Source of the DNA: Psychroflexus planctonicus
GTDB taxonomy: Bacteria; Bacteroidota; Bacteroidia; Flavobacteriales; Flavobacteriaceae
Assembly: GCF_014640195.1 (NCBI RefSeq)
Contig: NZ_BMGM01000004.1
Coordinates: 186,001 to 250,000, forward strand
Reading direction: 5' to 3'
Length of the DNA stretch: 64,000 nt
Shown here: one piece after another, positions 26,952 to 35,298 of the stretch
Numbering within the stretch: the first letter of the stretch is position 1
Layout: each line of letters opens with the position of its first letter
Program-made: the position numbers and the translations under genes
The notes under the pieces: generated by a model
Told to the model about the DNA's origin: nothing
Databases searched by the model: none
Seen by the model: the letters and a program-made list of their open reading frames with translations, nothing else

Positions 26952-29864
26952 ATGCAAGAAAATTTAATACATTGGAGTAATCTAAAATCCGCATTCAAGG
27001 GCGAAATTCATTTAGATCCTTTACACCAAAGCATTTATGCTACAGACGCATCGGTTTATCGTAGTTTGCCGGTAGCTGTAGCTTTACCAAAAGACACTTC
27101 AGATTTACAAAACTTAGTGAAATTTGCTCAAAAGCATCAACTGAGTTTAATTCCACGAGCGGCTGGTACTTCTTTGGCTGGACAATGTGTAGGCAAAGGA
27201 GTGGTTGTAGATACTTCTAAATACTTCAATAAAATTATTGAAATCAATGCAGGTAAAAAACAAGTTAAGGTTCAGCCTGGTGTGGTTTTAGACGAATTAA
27301 ACGCTGCTTTAAAACCCTATAATTTATTTTTTAGTCCCAATACTTCAACAGCAAACCGATGTACTGTTGGCGGTATGTTTGGGAATAATTCCAGTGGAAC
27401 AACTTCCATAAAATATGGGGTAACTCGCGATAAAGTGATAGCTTCTAAAGTGGTGCTTGCAAACGCTACTGAAGCAGAATTCAAATGGATTGATAACGAA
27501 GAATGGCAAGAAAAATTGAAACTGAATTCCTTAGAAGGTAAAATCTACACTACTTTTTTTGCAATGAAAAAGGATGCAGAATTGCTTTCAGCCATCGAAG
27601 CTAATTTTCCCAATCCAAAAATACACCGAAGAAACACAGGCTATGCTTTAGATGAAGTTTTAATGAAGGATGAAAAAGGAATCAACATCAATACAATCTT
27701 AGCTGGAAGCGAAGGAACTTTATGCTTCACTACCGAAGTTACGCTGGCTTTAGACAATTTACCACCAAAAATCAATCGAATAATCGCTGCTCAATTCAAT
27801 AGTGTAGAAGATGCTTTGGAAGCTGTTCAAGTAGCAATGCAACACGATTTGTTTACCTGCGAGTTGATGGATAAACGGATTTTAGATTGCACTAAAAACC
27901 AATTGTATTATCAACAACATCGCTTTTTTATTGAAGCTGATCCAGAAGCAATTTTACTGTTAGAATTAAAATCAGATTTCCAAGACGACTTAGCTAACCA
28001 AGTTGAAGAACTGCTAACCGATTTACAAAATTCATCACAAGCCTATGCGTTTCCAGTTTTACAAGGAGAAGATATTGCAAAAGCATTTGAACTACGAAAA
28101 GCGGGTTTAGGCTTATTGGGAAATGTAAATAGCGATAAAAAAGCAGTAGCTTGTATTGAAGATACAGCGGTTGCTTTAGAAGATTTGAGTAATTACATTA
28201 AAGAATTTTCTAGTTTAATGAAAAGCTTTGGTCAAGATGCAGTGTATTACGCACATGCTGGAGCAGGAGAGTTGCATTTAAGACCTATTTTAAATTTAAA
28301 AATAAGGGAAGATGTCCAACTTTTTCAACAAATTTCAGAAGCGGTTGCACAGTTGGTTAAAAAATATAATGGTTCGTTAAGTGGTGAGCATGGCGATGGT
28401 AAAGTACGTTCTTCTTTCATTAAAATGATGCTGGGCGATACCTGTTATTCCGCTTTAGAAAATGTGAAAAATGCATTTGATGAAAAGGGAATTTTTAACC
28501 CAAACAAAATTTTAAATCCTTTACCGATTCATCAAGATTTACGCTATGAAACCGACCGAGAAGAACCAGAAATAAATACGCAACTTCAATTTACAGAAGA
28601 AGGTGGAATTTTACGTGCAGCAGAAAAATGCAATGGTTCGGGAGATTGCAGAAAAAGCCATACAGCAGGTGGCGGAATGTGTCCGAGTTACCATGTTACT
28701 AAAAATGAAAAAGACACCACACGAGCAAGAGCCAATGCTTTGCGCGAATTTTTAACCCACGGTAAAAAGGAAAATAATTTTAATCATGAAGCTTTAAAAG
28801 AAACTTTCGATTTGTGTGTGGGTTGTAAAGCTTGTAAAAGTGAATGCCCGAGTAGCGTTGATGTTACAGCTTTTAAAACTGAATTTTTACATCAGTATAA
28901 TCAAAGCAATTCCGTTTCGTTTAAAAATTGGTTTTTTGCCAACGTAGATCAAGTGAATTCATGGATTAAACCATTTTCTGGAATCTATAATTCGTTGATT
29001 TCAAATAACCTAATGAAAAGTGTTTTATATAAAACCATGGGAGTTCCTATGGAAAGGAGTTTACCTAAAATTGCTTCAAAAACACTCTTTCAACTAGTTG
29101 AAGCTGGAAAAATTAATTTAAAACCGAAACAAAACCCAATTAAACAGGTTTATATTTTTATTGATGAGTTTACTAATTATTACGATGTTGATATTGGCAT
29201 TGCAGCAATTGATGTTTTAGTGAAATTAAATTACGAAGTAAAAATACTTCATCACAAACCCAGTGGGAGAGCTTTACTTTCTAAAGGATTTTTGAAAAAA
29301 GCTAAATTATTTGCGAATGAAAATATAGCATTGTTTAAAAACAAAATTTCTGCTGAAACGCCTTTATTGGGAATTGAACCTTCGGCTATTTTAAGTTTTA
29401 AAGATGAATACATTCGTTTAGCAAATGATGTGGAAGCTGCTAAACGCATAGCTCAACATACATTTTTAGTTGAAGAATTTTTAGTAAAAGAGATGGAACT
29501 TGGAAACATTAAAAAAGAGCAATTTACATCAGAAGTCACTCAAATGAAGGTGCACGTACATTGTCATCAAAAAGCATTGGCTTCAACTTTACCAACTTTT
29601 ACTTTATTGAATTTTCCGGAAAACTACGATGTTAAATTAATACCTTCGGGTTGTTGTGGTATGGCAGGCAGCTTCGGTTACGAAAAAGAACACTACAAAG
29701 TTAGCTTGCAGATGGCTAATTTACAACTGATTCCTGCTGTACAAAAAACAGCAACTTCAACTCTAATTGTAGCGAACGGTCACAGTTGTCGGCATCAAAT
29801 TAAAGATGCAACCCAACGGAAAGCAATACATCCTATTGAAGTGATAAAAGCAGCTTTGGTGTAA
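26952..29864 (+). CDS. FAD-linked oxidase fused to Fe-S/CCG domains (D-lactate/glycolate/2-hydroxy acid dehydrogenase-like)
   Basis: This 970-residue fusion couples a GlcD/Dld-type flavin dehydrogenase to a GlcF-type iron-sulfur protein. The FAD_binding_4 domain is at about 35-210 (LIPRAAGTSLAGQCVG; CTVGGMFGNNSSGTTS) and the FAD-oxidase C domain at about 260-530 (GELHLRP; GSLSGEHGDGKVR). Cysteine clusters follow at about 558 (CNGSGDC ... MCPSY) and 621 (CVGCKACKSECPS), suited to two 4Fe-4S centres. A CCG domain at about 865-910 has HCHQKAL and SGCCGMAGSFGYE. Such enzymes oxidise D-2-hydroxy acids and pass electrons to quinone. Substrate is uncertain (D-lactate, glycolate or D-2-hydroxyglutarate). 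It is transcribed alone. Confidence 0.9.
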   Translation: MQENLIHWSNLKSAFKGEIHLDPLHQSIYATDASVYRSLPVAVALPKDTSDLQNLVKFAQKHQLSLIPRAAGTSLAGQCVGKGVVVDTSKYFNKIIEINAGKKQVKVQPGVVLDELNAALKPYNLFFSPNTSTANRCTVGGMFGNNSSGTTSIKYGVTRDKVIASKVVLANATEAEFKWIDNEEWQEKLKLNSLEGKIYTTFFAMKKDAELLSAIEANFPNPKIHRRNTGYALDEVLMKDEKGININTILAGSEGTLCFTTEVTLALDNLPPKINRIIAAQFNSVEDALEAVQVAMQHDLFTCELMDKRILDCTKNQLYYQQHRFFIEADPEAILLLELKSDFQDDLANQVEELLTDLQNSSQAYAFPVLQGEDIAKAFELRKAGLGLLGNVNSDKKAVACIEDTAVALEDLSNYIKEFSSLMKSFGQDAVYYAHAGAGELHLRPILNLKIREDVQLFQQISEAVAQLVKKYNGSLSGEHGDGKVRSSFIKMMLGDTCYSALENVKNAFDEKGIFNPNKILNPLPIHQDLRYETDREEPEINTQLQFTEEGGILRAAEKCNGSGDCRKSHTAGGGMCPSYHVTKNEKDTTRARANALREFLTHGKKENNFNHEALKETFDLCVGCKACKSECPSSVDVTAFKTEFLHQYNQSNSVSFKNWFFANVDQVNSWIKPFSGIYNSLISNNLMKSVLYKTMGVPMERSLPKIASKTLFQLVEAGKINLKPKQNPIKQVYIFIDEFTNYYDVDIGIAAIDVLVKLNYEVKILHHKPSGRALLSKGFLKKAKLFANENIALFKNKISAETPLLGIEPSAILSFKDEYIRLANDVEAAKRIAQHTFLVEEFLVKEMELGNIKKEQFTSEVTQMKVHVHCHQKALASTLPTFTLLNFPENYDVKLIPSGCCGMAGSFGYEKEHYKVSLQMANLQLIPAVQKTATSTLIVANGHSCRHQIKDATQRKAIHPIEVIKAALV

Positions 29865-29866
29865 AA

Positions 29867-30709
29867 TTATTCTTCTAAAGTTACTTGAAAAGTAGCTAAT
29901 TCCTGTTCGATTAAAACCATAATGTCTTCTAAATTGAAATCAGGAATTTGGTTTAGTTCATCGCTAAAGTTTACATTTAAGTTGGTTTCACTTTGTACTA
30001 ATCCCACTTCATTGGCAAAGTAATTAGTAGAATTTATTACTTCCTGAAATTCAATTACTTGAACTGTAATAGGAAATGGTAATGGCGGTACAGTTGTAGT
30101 AGCATCTACTCCTATAGAAACTATAAACTGCGATCCGATTACATCTTCATATATTTCACCATTAACATCAATTTCTTCTATGTTGCCAAGGCTTACACTT
30201 TCAATGCTTAAACTTAAATTTAGTGTAATGTTGTTGAACTCAGGTAAGGTTGTGTTTTGGTCTTCGCTAAACATCAAATCACCATCAATGGCATTATTGT
30301 TATAAATTACCACGTTTTCAAAATCGATATCAAAGTCAGGGATTTCTGTTTGATCTAGTCCTAAATCTACACTACCGGTAAGCAAGAGTTGATCTTCATT
30401 TTTATAAACTTGTCCATTAGAAAGAATACTTGTAAAAGAAACTCCAGTTTGGTTATTGTCTGAGTCTAGTAAAAAAACATTTCCGTTTTCGGTTTGTTCT
30501 TCATTAGCAACGCTAAGTGTTTCTTGAGTATCTTGCGTTTCATTATTTGCAGTTTGCTTGTTATTGTACTGCCATTGGTTTTCTACAACTAATGGAAAGT
30601 AGTTTTTAGGACTGTTATCTTGAGATGGATTATCATCGTCTGAAGAGCAATTCCAAAACAAGATAAGGCTTAAAAGAAGTAAAAATGTGTGGTTAATTCT
30701 ATGTTTCAT
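29867..30709 (-). CDS. Hypothetical lipoprotein
   Basis: This 280-residue protein starts at ATG 30709 (MKHRINHTFLLLLSLILFWNC), giving a lipoprotein signal with lipidated C21 followed by SSDDDNPSQD, a flavobacterial export-type tail. A longer reading frame starting at 30784 would overlap the upstream gene and hide the signal. The mature part is rich in Asn, Asp and Glu and begins KNYFPLVVENQWQYNNKQ, a motif shared by many Bacteroidota surface lipoproteins of unknown function. It converges with the FAD enzyme 2 bp away and follows another envelope gene. No function is recognised. Confidence 0.8.
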   Translation of the reverse strand: MKHRINHTFLLLLSLILFWNCSSDDDNPSQDNSPKNYFPLVVENQWQYNNKQTANNETQDTQETLSVANEEQTENGNVFLLDSDNNQTGVSFTSILSNGQVYKNEDQLLLTGSVDLGLDQTEIPDFDIDFENVVIYNNNAIDGDLMFSEDQNTTLPEFNNITLNLSLSIESVSLGNIEEIDVNGEIYEDVIGSQFIVSIGVDATTTVPPLPFPITVQVIEFQEVINSTNYFANEVGLVQSETNLNVNFSDELNQIPDFNLEDIMVLIEQELATFQVTLEE

Positions 30710-30737
30710 AAACAGATATTTCTTCAAATATAAAATT

Positions 30738-31667
30738 TTAGAAATTAATAGGATAATAAATTTCAGAACTAACTGGCAAACCATTAATTAATCCAGGCTC
30801 GAAACCCAAATCGCAAGTTTCAATTATTTGTTTTGCGGCTTCGTTTAAATATTCGTAATCGCTTTCTTCAATTTCAATATGAGTGATTTTTCCATCGGGA
30901 TGAATTACAAAACGTAAAATTAGTTGATAATCTTTTCCGTCGATTAGTCGGTTGCTGTTTTGTTCAACAACAGCTTGATAACACCAAAAACCACGGTCTT
31001 TTAAATCAGGAAAATCAATTACTTCATCTAAATTATTATACGCTGCAACTTGCATTTTTTCTTCATCGAAACTAAAATCCATTTCGTTAATGGCTTGCTT
31101 TTCAATGTTAACAGCAGTTTTAATTTCAGTGTATCCGTTATGTTTAGTAATGGTTTTTAATGGAATTCCACCCTTGGTTTGTTTTAAAATTTCATTCCAT
31201 TGCATGAAATAGTGCTTCGAAAAACGACTTGTATCTATGGTGATTTCATCTGAATAATAATTGATTTCTCCAGTAGTTGGATGGGTGGTCTTATAAGCTG
31301 AATAACCTAGAAAATCTTTGGTATGAGTATGATCGATTTGTAATTTTACATCCGACTTGAATTTTTCTAAATCGGTTTTTAAATAGAGATAATATGGACG
31401 ATTTCCCATGCTAAAAAGCATTTTCTTTGAAGCTGGATCATACACATATTCTTCAATAATTTCTCCATTGCTATAGCTAACAGACTTGTATGCTTTTTCA
31501 TTAATAGTATAACTTACACTATCTATTTTAGTTCCTTCTAGAACATCTTCGAGAGGTAGGTTGTTCTTGGTTTGGTATTCAAATTGGTATACTATTTTTC
31601 CGCTAAATTGAGCGTAAGTGAACTGGAAACAAATGAACATGAATAAAAAAAACAACGTATTTTTCAT
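30738..31667 (-). CDS. Secreted protein: GLPGLI-like N-terminal region with TonB C-terminal-like domain
   Basis: This 309-residue protein has a signal peptide (MKNTLFFLFMFICFQFTYAQ). Residues 22-200 (GKIVYQFEYQTKNNLPLED; SYTINEKAYKSVSYSNGEIIEEYVYD) resemble GLPGLI-type periplasmic proteins. The C-terminal 80 residues (YQLILRFVIHPDGKITHIEI, EAAKQIIETCDLGFEPG, GLPVSSEIYYPINF) look like a TonB C-terminal domain. A usual TonB has an inner-membrane anchor and a proline-rich linker; neither is present. It may be a periplasmic binding or scaffold protein. It lies 28 bp upstream of the lipoprotein gene on the same strand. Confidence 0.65.
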   Translation of the reverse strand: MKNTLFFLFMFICFQFTYAQFSGKIVYQFEYQTKNNLPLEDVLEGTKIDSVSYTINEKAYKSVSYSNGEIIEEYVYDPASKKMLFSMGNRPYYLYLKTDLEKFKSDVKLQIDHTHTKDFLGYSAYKTTHPTTGEINYYSDEITIDTSRFSKHYFMQWNEILKQTKGGIPLKTITKHNGYTEIKTAVNIEKQAINEMDFSFDEEKMQVAAYNNLDEVIDFPDLKDRGFWCYQAVVEQNSNRLIDGKDYQLILRFVIHPDGKITHIEIEESDYEYLNEAAKQIIETCDLGFEPGLINGLPVSSEIYYPINF

Positions 31668-31708
31668 TTCTTGAATTTTTGAGTTTAGGTTTCAAGAATT
31701 AAGCCAAA

Positions 31709-32383
31709 CTAAATGTGTAATCCGCATTCTGTTTTGGCTAAACCAACCCAGCGACCTTCTCTACTTTCGCCTTTAACTGTACAATGTTTACAACCAATGG
31801 AGTGGTAGCCTTCTTTTACCATAGGATGCGTTGGTAAGTTTTCTTGTTTAATAAAAGCATCTCGCTTGGCTGGATCTATATCAATAATTGGGTAAAAGCG
31901 TAAATTTCCTTTCTTTTCTTCAAAAATGCGTAAGCTTTTACGATGTTCGTTTTGTGAACGCATTAAACCCGAAGCCCAAACTGCATAATTTTTAGCCACA
32001 ATAGAAAGCGGTTGAACTTTATTGATTTCACAACACAAGTCGGGATTGGTTTTCCAGAGTTGTTCTTTGTTTGCAGCTTGATTTTGTGCTTTGTTAGGTG
32101 TAATGTCTACTACATTTAAATTATATTTTTGGCTAAGAAATTGTTTGTAGTGCAAAGTTTCATCAAAGTGAAAACGGGTATCTATAAAATGAATTTCCTG
32201 TGCAGAATGTCCATATTTACTGAATAAATGTAAGAAAAAAGCCGAATTGGCAGCAAAAGAAGAAGTAACTAAAACCTGATTTACATCAAATTCTTTATAA
32301 AATTGTTCGATGCGTTGAGAAGGTAATAAATCCTTGTATCGTGCATTAAGTTCATCTAGAAATGAAGTGGTTTTAACTTCCAT
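31709..32383 (-). CDS. cysH: Adenylyl-sulfate (APS)-type reductase, CysH family
   Basis: This 224-residue enzyme reduces activated sulfate (APS or PAPS) to sulfite with thioredoxin. The nucleotide-binding loop VTSSFAANSAFFLHLF (39-54) and IDTRFHFDET (67-76) are present. The cysteine pairs C117-C118 and C198-C201 are those of the [4Fe-4S]-containing assimilatory APS reductases, which argues for APS over PAPS. The catalytic C-terminal ECGLH motif is at 219-223. It is full length. No other cys genes (cysD, cysN, cysI, cysJ) are beside it, so the remaining steps must be elsewhere. Its product, sulfite, is also the sulfur donor for cysteate synthesis. Confidence 0.92.
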   Translation of the reverse strand: MEVKTTSFLDELNARYKDLLPSQRIEQFYKEFDVNQVLVTSSFAANSAFFLHLFSKYGHSAQEIHFIDTRFHFDETLHYKQFLSQKYNLNVVDITPNKAQNQAANKEQLWKTNPDLCCEINKVQPLSIVAKNYAVWASGLMRSQNEHRKSLRIFEEKKGNLRFYPIIDIDPAKRDAFIKQENLPTHPMVKEGYHSIGCKHCTVKGESREGRWVGLAKTECGLHI

Positions 32384-32401
32384 ACTATTATTTCAAACCG
32401 T

Positions 32402-32409
32402 CAAAAATA
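32402..32409 (-). promoter_or_regulatory. -7 promoter box of cysH
   Basis: On the minus strand TATTTTTG matches TAnnTTTG exactly, 18 bp before the cysH ATG. No good -33 element is evident. Confidence 0.45.
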
Positions 32410-32522
32410 GGATTCTATTCAAAAACTAAAGGCTGTATTTTTAAAAATTTAATTTTTCTCATGCGTAGGTTTCAACATTCTAGTAAATTTACTTTTTAAA
32501 ATAATTCAAATAACAATACAAT

Positions 32523-33035
32523 ATGGCACTTATTAAATCGGTACAAAATCATACTCCACAGTTTGGCGAAAACTGTTTTTTAGCTGAAAACGCAACTATT
32601 ATTGGAGAAGTAGAAATGGGAAACGATTGCAGTGTATGGTTTAATGCAGTTGTGCGTGGCGATGTACATTTTATTAAAATTGGAAACAAAGTAAATATTC
32701 AAGATCAGGTTATGATTCACTGCACCTACCAAAAAGCACCTACAAGCATCGGGAATAACGTATCTATTGGACATCGAGCTATCGTGCATGGATGTACAAT
32801 ACAAGATGATGTTTTGGTAGGAATGGGTGCCATTATCATGGATGGAGTTGTGGTTGAAGAAGGCAGTATTATTGCTGCGGGTGCCGTGGTTTTGGAAAAT
32901 ACTCGTGTAGAAAAAGGCAGTATTTATGCGGGTGTTCCAGCCAAAAAAGTGAAATCGGTAAGTCCCGAATTACTTTCTGACGAAATTAATAGAATAGCAG
33001 ACAGTTACCTAATGTATGCAAGTTGGTACAAATAA
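32523..33035 (+). CDS. Gamma-carbonic anhydrase family protein
   Basis: This 170-residue protein is a left-handed beta-helix of hexapeptide repeats (CFLAENATIIGEVEMGNDC, SIGNNVSIGHRAIVHGCTI, VEEGSIIAAGAVVLENTRV). The three zinc-ligand histidines of the gamma-class are at H66 (MIHCTYQ), H84 and H89 (GHRAIVHGC), so the metal site is intact. Members often hydrate CO2 or have lost activity, as in some YrdA/PaaY proteins. It is divergent from cysH with 139 bp between starts and appears to be transcribed alone. Confidence 0.9.
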   Translation: MALIKSVQNHTPQFGENCFLAENATIIGEVEMGNDCSVWFNAVVRGDVHFIKIGNKVNIQDQVMIHCTYQKAPTSIGNNVSIGHRAIVHGCTIQDDVLVGMGAIIMDGVVVEEGSIIAAGAVVLENTRVEKGSIYAGVPAKKVKSVSPELLSDEINRIADSYLMYASWYK

Positions 33036-33049
33036 AAGCCACATACAAA

Positions 33050-33077
33050 TTTGCTAAGTCTTAGTTGCTTATCTTTG
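33050..33077 (+). promoter_or_regulatory. Promoter of the CvfB-like gene
   Basis: TTTG at 33050-33053 and TATCTTTG at 33070-33077 match the Bacteroidota -33 TTTG and -7 TAnnTTTG boxes with a 16-bp spacer. The -7 box lies 16 bp before the ATG at 33094. Confidence 0.65.
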
Positions 33078-33093
33078 CCAAAAAAATAGAATT

Positions 33094-33930
33094 ATGCTTG
33101 CCATTGGTGTTCACCATGAACTAACAATAGATCGCGATACAGAACCAGGATTGTTCTTGAAAGACGATCAAGATAACGAAGTCCTACTTCCCAATAAATA
33201 CAAACCAGAACAATTTGAAATTGGCGATACCATTCGTGTTTTCGTGTATTTAGATCATGAAGAACGTCCCGTTGCTACCAACCTAGAACCCTACATTAAA
33301 TTAGACGAATTTGCTATGCTTTCCTGCGTAGACATTAACAAATTTGGTTCGTTTATGGATTGGGGTTTAGAAAAACATCTCTTTGTTCCGTATATAGAAC
33401 AAGCCAATAAAATGAAAGTAGGCGAACGCTACTTAGTTTTTTGTTACTTAGATGAAGAAACCAATCGGTTGGTAGCATCTTCTAAAGTACATCATTTTGT
33501 AGATAATGCTGAACTTACAGTTGAAGCTTTTGAAGAAGTAGATTTACTGATATCTAATCCAACAGACTTGGGCTACAATGCCATTATCAATGATATTCAT
33601 TTGGGTTTGATTTTTGAAAACGATGTTCATCAAAAATTGAGAGTAGGAGATCGCCTAAAAGGTTTTGTAAAGAAAATTAGAGAAGGCAATAAAATAGATT
33701 TAAGCTTACAACGACCAGGTTACCGAAGTATAGAACCCAATGCAGAAAAAGTGCTAGAAGTTTTAAAAGAAACCGATGGATTTTTACCACTACATGACAA
33801 ATCTGATCCTGAAATGATTAACAAGTTATTGAAGATGAGTAAGAAAGCATTTAAAAAAGCGATTGGAACTTTATACAAAAACAGACAAATTACCATCGAA
33901 AATGGCGTAGGTATTTCTTTGAAGGAGTAG
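33094..33930 (+). CDS. S1 RNA-binding domain protein, CvfB family
   Basis: This 278-residue protein resembles CvfB/YitL, which carry several S1-like OB folds and a C-terminal winged helix. The early region (GLFLKDDQDNEVLLPNKYKP; GDTIRVFVYLDHEERPVAT), the central S1 repeats (DINKFGSFMDWGLEKHLFVP; GDRLKGFVKKIREGNKIDLSLQ) and the end (LPLHDKSDPEMINKLLKMSKKAFKKAIGTLY) are typical. CvfB in Staphylococcus affects virulence gene expression through RNA binding; here an RNA-linked regulatory role is inferred. The gene stands alone with a good promoter. Confidence 0.9.
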   Translation: MLAIGVHHELTIDRDTEPGLFLKDDQDNEVLLPNKYKPEQFEIGDTIRVFVYLDHEERPVATNLEPYIKLDEFAMLSCVDINKFGSFMDWGLEKHLFVPYIEQANKMKVGERYLVFCYLDEETNRLVASSKVHHFVDNAELTVEAFEEVDLLISNPTDLGYNAIINDIHLGLIFENDVHQKLRVGDRLKGFVKKIREGNKIDLSLQRPGYRSIEPNAEKVLEVLKETDGFLPLHDKSDPEMINKLLKMSKKAFKKAIGTLYKNRQITIENGVGISLKE

Positions 33931-34052
33931 TTCACTAGGACTAAAACTTATTTCATCAGATCAAAATTTACTTGTTTTTATTAAAACTTAGATTGGTTCA
34001 TAAATATATGATTGCCAATTTTTTACGGTTTATATCTTTTTAAAAAAATATT

Positions 34053-34074
34053 TGATACTTTTGTATTAGTATCA
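34053..34074 (+). promoter_or_regulatory. Promoter overlapped by an inverted repeat upstream of the DUF6922/AbiEii-like pair
   Basis: TACTTTTG at 34056-34063 matches TAnnTTTG exactly. It is embedded in an inverted repeat, TGATACT (34053-34059) and AGTATCA (34068-34074), whose last base is the A of the start codon. A second, nested palindrome ATAC-TTTT-GTAT is present. A start point about 5-7 bp after the box would leave almost no 5' leader. The layout suggests autorepression by a protein of the operon. Confidence 0.65.
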
Positions 34075-34373
34075 TGAATTTAACTAAGAACATATTAAGA
34101 AATATACCCAACTACTATTTTTGGGACTTGGATGTGTCAAAGCTTGACATTCAGAAGGATTGTCATGTAATCATATCACGGATTCTTATGTTTTCAGATT
34201 ACTCAAACTACAATAAAAACATATTGTTCTTAGAAGACCTATATTGTAAAGAAACAATTCAGAGAGTTCTTTCAAATACATTTGAACGAATTCCTGATGA
34301 TATTTGCCAGCTTTTAGCTAAGCGTTATCATATTCGTGTGAAAAGTAAATTCAACAAAAATGTATATCTCTAA
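34074..34373 (+). CDS. Small DUF6922-like protein, putative partner of the AbiEii-like gene
   Basis: This 99-residue protein (MNLTKNILRNIPNYYFWDLDVSKLDIQKDC) resembles the DUF6922 type of small Bacteroidota proteins found next to AbiEii-type nucleotidyltransferases. The sequence FWDLDVSKLD followed by VIISRILMFSDYSNYN and a helical second half (LYCKETIQRVLSNTFERIPDDICQLL) suggests a small helical DNA-binding or antitoxin-like protein, but no established helix-turn-helix could be confirmed. It overlaps the next gene by 14 bp, so translation is probably coupled. Its promoter carries a palindrome fitting autoregulation. Confidence 0.7.
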   Translation: MNLTKNILRNIPNYYFWDLDVSKLDIQKDCHVIISRILMFSDYSNYNKNILFLEDLYCKETIQRVLSNTFERIPDDICQLLAKRYHIRVKSKFNKNVYL

Positions 34374-35082
34374 TGAATTAGAGAAGATTATTAAAGAATT
34401 ACAGGAATTAAATTCGTTAAGGAACTTCTATTTAGCTGGGGGAACAAATTTAGCTATACGCTACGAACATAGAGAATCTGTTGATATTGACTTGTTTTGT
34501 GAAAGTATTATAGGCTTTGAAGGATTTAAGCTAATTGAAAGGGAAATAAATAAGAAGTTTAAAGACAGACTTCTGTATATTGGCTACCCAACCAAACAAA
34601 CTGAAGAACTCATCTTTTTAAGGACTATAATTTCAACTGGATTAATTAATATTAAAGTTGAAGTTTTACAAGGATTTAAATTGTTAAAACCAATCGAGCT
34701 GATCAATGGAATAAGATTAGCTAGCGAAGTAGATGTAGGACTTTTTAAATTAGATGCGCTAGCCAACAGATTTGCTGAAAAAGATTTGTATGATTTAGAC
34801 TATATTACAGATCATCCAAATCAAACTTTACATACGCTAATGAAGTTATATAAAAAGCGAAAAAATTATTATCTAGAAAATAATCTGAACACAATATTTA
34901 CTTTGTCAAATCAATTTTGCCCTATTGAAAACCCAGAAATGTTAATTTTAGAAAACCACAAGCAATTAAAAGATGATTTCCCCATTCATTCAGATTCACG
35001 ACTTAGAAATAATAAAACATCTTTTATTTACCATAGGTCTAACTGGAAGGTGAAAGTAAAAACTTATCTGAATAACAAGTAA
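34360..35082 (+). CDS. AbiEii/AbiGii-type nucleotidyltransferase, putative toxin
   Basis: This 240-residue protein has the family nucleotidyltransferase core: LAGGTNLAIRYEHRESVDIDLF, with G27-G28, and D42 and D44 as metal ligands. A later conserved segment VGLFKLDALANRFAEKDLYDLDYI matches the family motif around KL-x-A-x-x-R-x-x-x-KDxYDL. AbiEii toxins transfer nucleotides, for instance to tRNA, and inhibit growth upon phage infection. It overlaps the upstream small gene, as in toxin-antitoxin operons, but that partner is not the classical AbiEi type. Family membership is clear; toxicity and phage defence are inferred. The pair stands alone among housekeeping genes and is followed by a strong terminator. 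Confidence 0.85.
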   Translation: MYISNELEKIIKELQELNSLRNFYLAGGTNLAIRYEHRESVDIDLFCESIIGFEGFKLIEREINKKFKDRLLYIGYPTKQTEELIFLRTIISTGLINIKVEVLQGFKLLKPIELINGIRLASEVDVGLFKLDALANRFAEKDLYDLDYITDHPNQTLHTLMKLYKKRKNYYLENNLNTIFTLSNQFCPIENPEMLILENHKQLKDDFPIHSDSRLRNNKTSFIYHRSNWKVKVKTYLNNK

Positions 35083-35185
35083 GATTATACAATTAAAAAA
35101 TATCCCAAATTTTTCTTCAAGTTTGTAAGATTATCCTAGCCCCGATAGAAATAAAAAGCCCGCAAAGACAGAAATTCACAAAACT

Positions 35186-35233
35186 AGCATCAAAAAAGCG
35201 ACTTTACGAAGCTCTTTTTGATGCTTATTTTTT
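35186..35233 (+). terminator. Rho-independent terminator after the AbiEii-like gene
   Basis: AGCATCAAAAA (35186-35196) pairs perfectly with TTTTTGATGCT (35215-35225), with additional inner pairing, followed by a run of T on the plus strand. The 216-bp gap after the AbiEii-like gene contains nothing else recognisable. Confidence 0.75.
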
Positions 35234-35298
35234 GTTATTGATGTCTGAGGACTTGAAATGAATAGCGGGATGAGCTCCTTATATCAACTTTTAATAGC

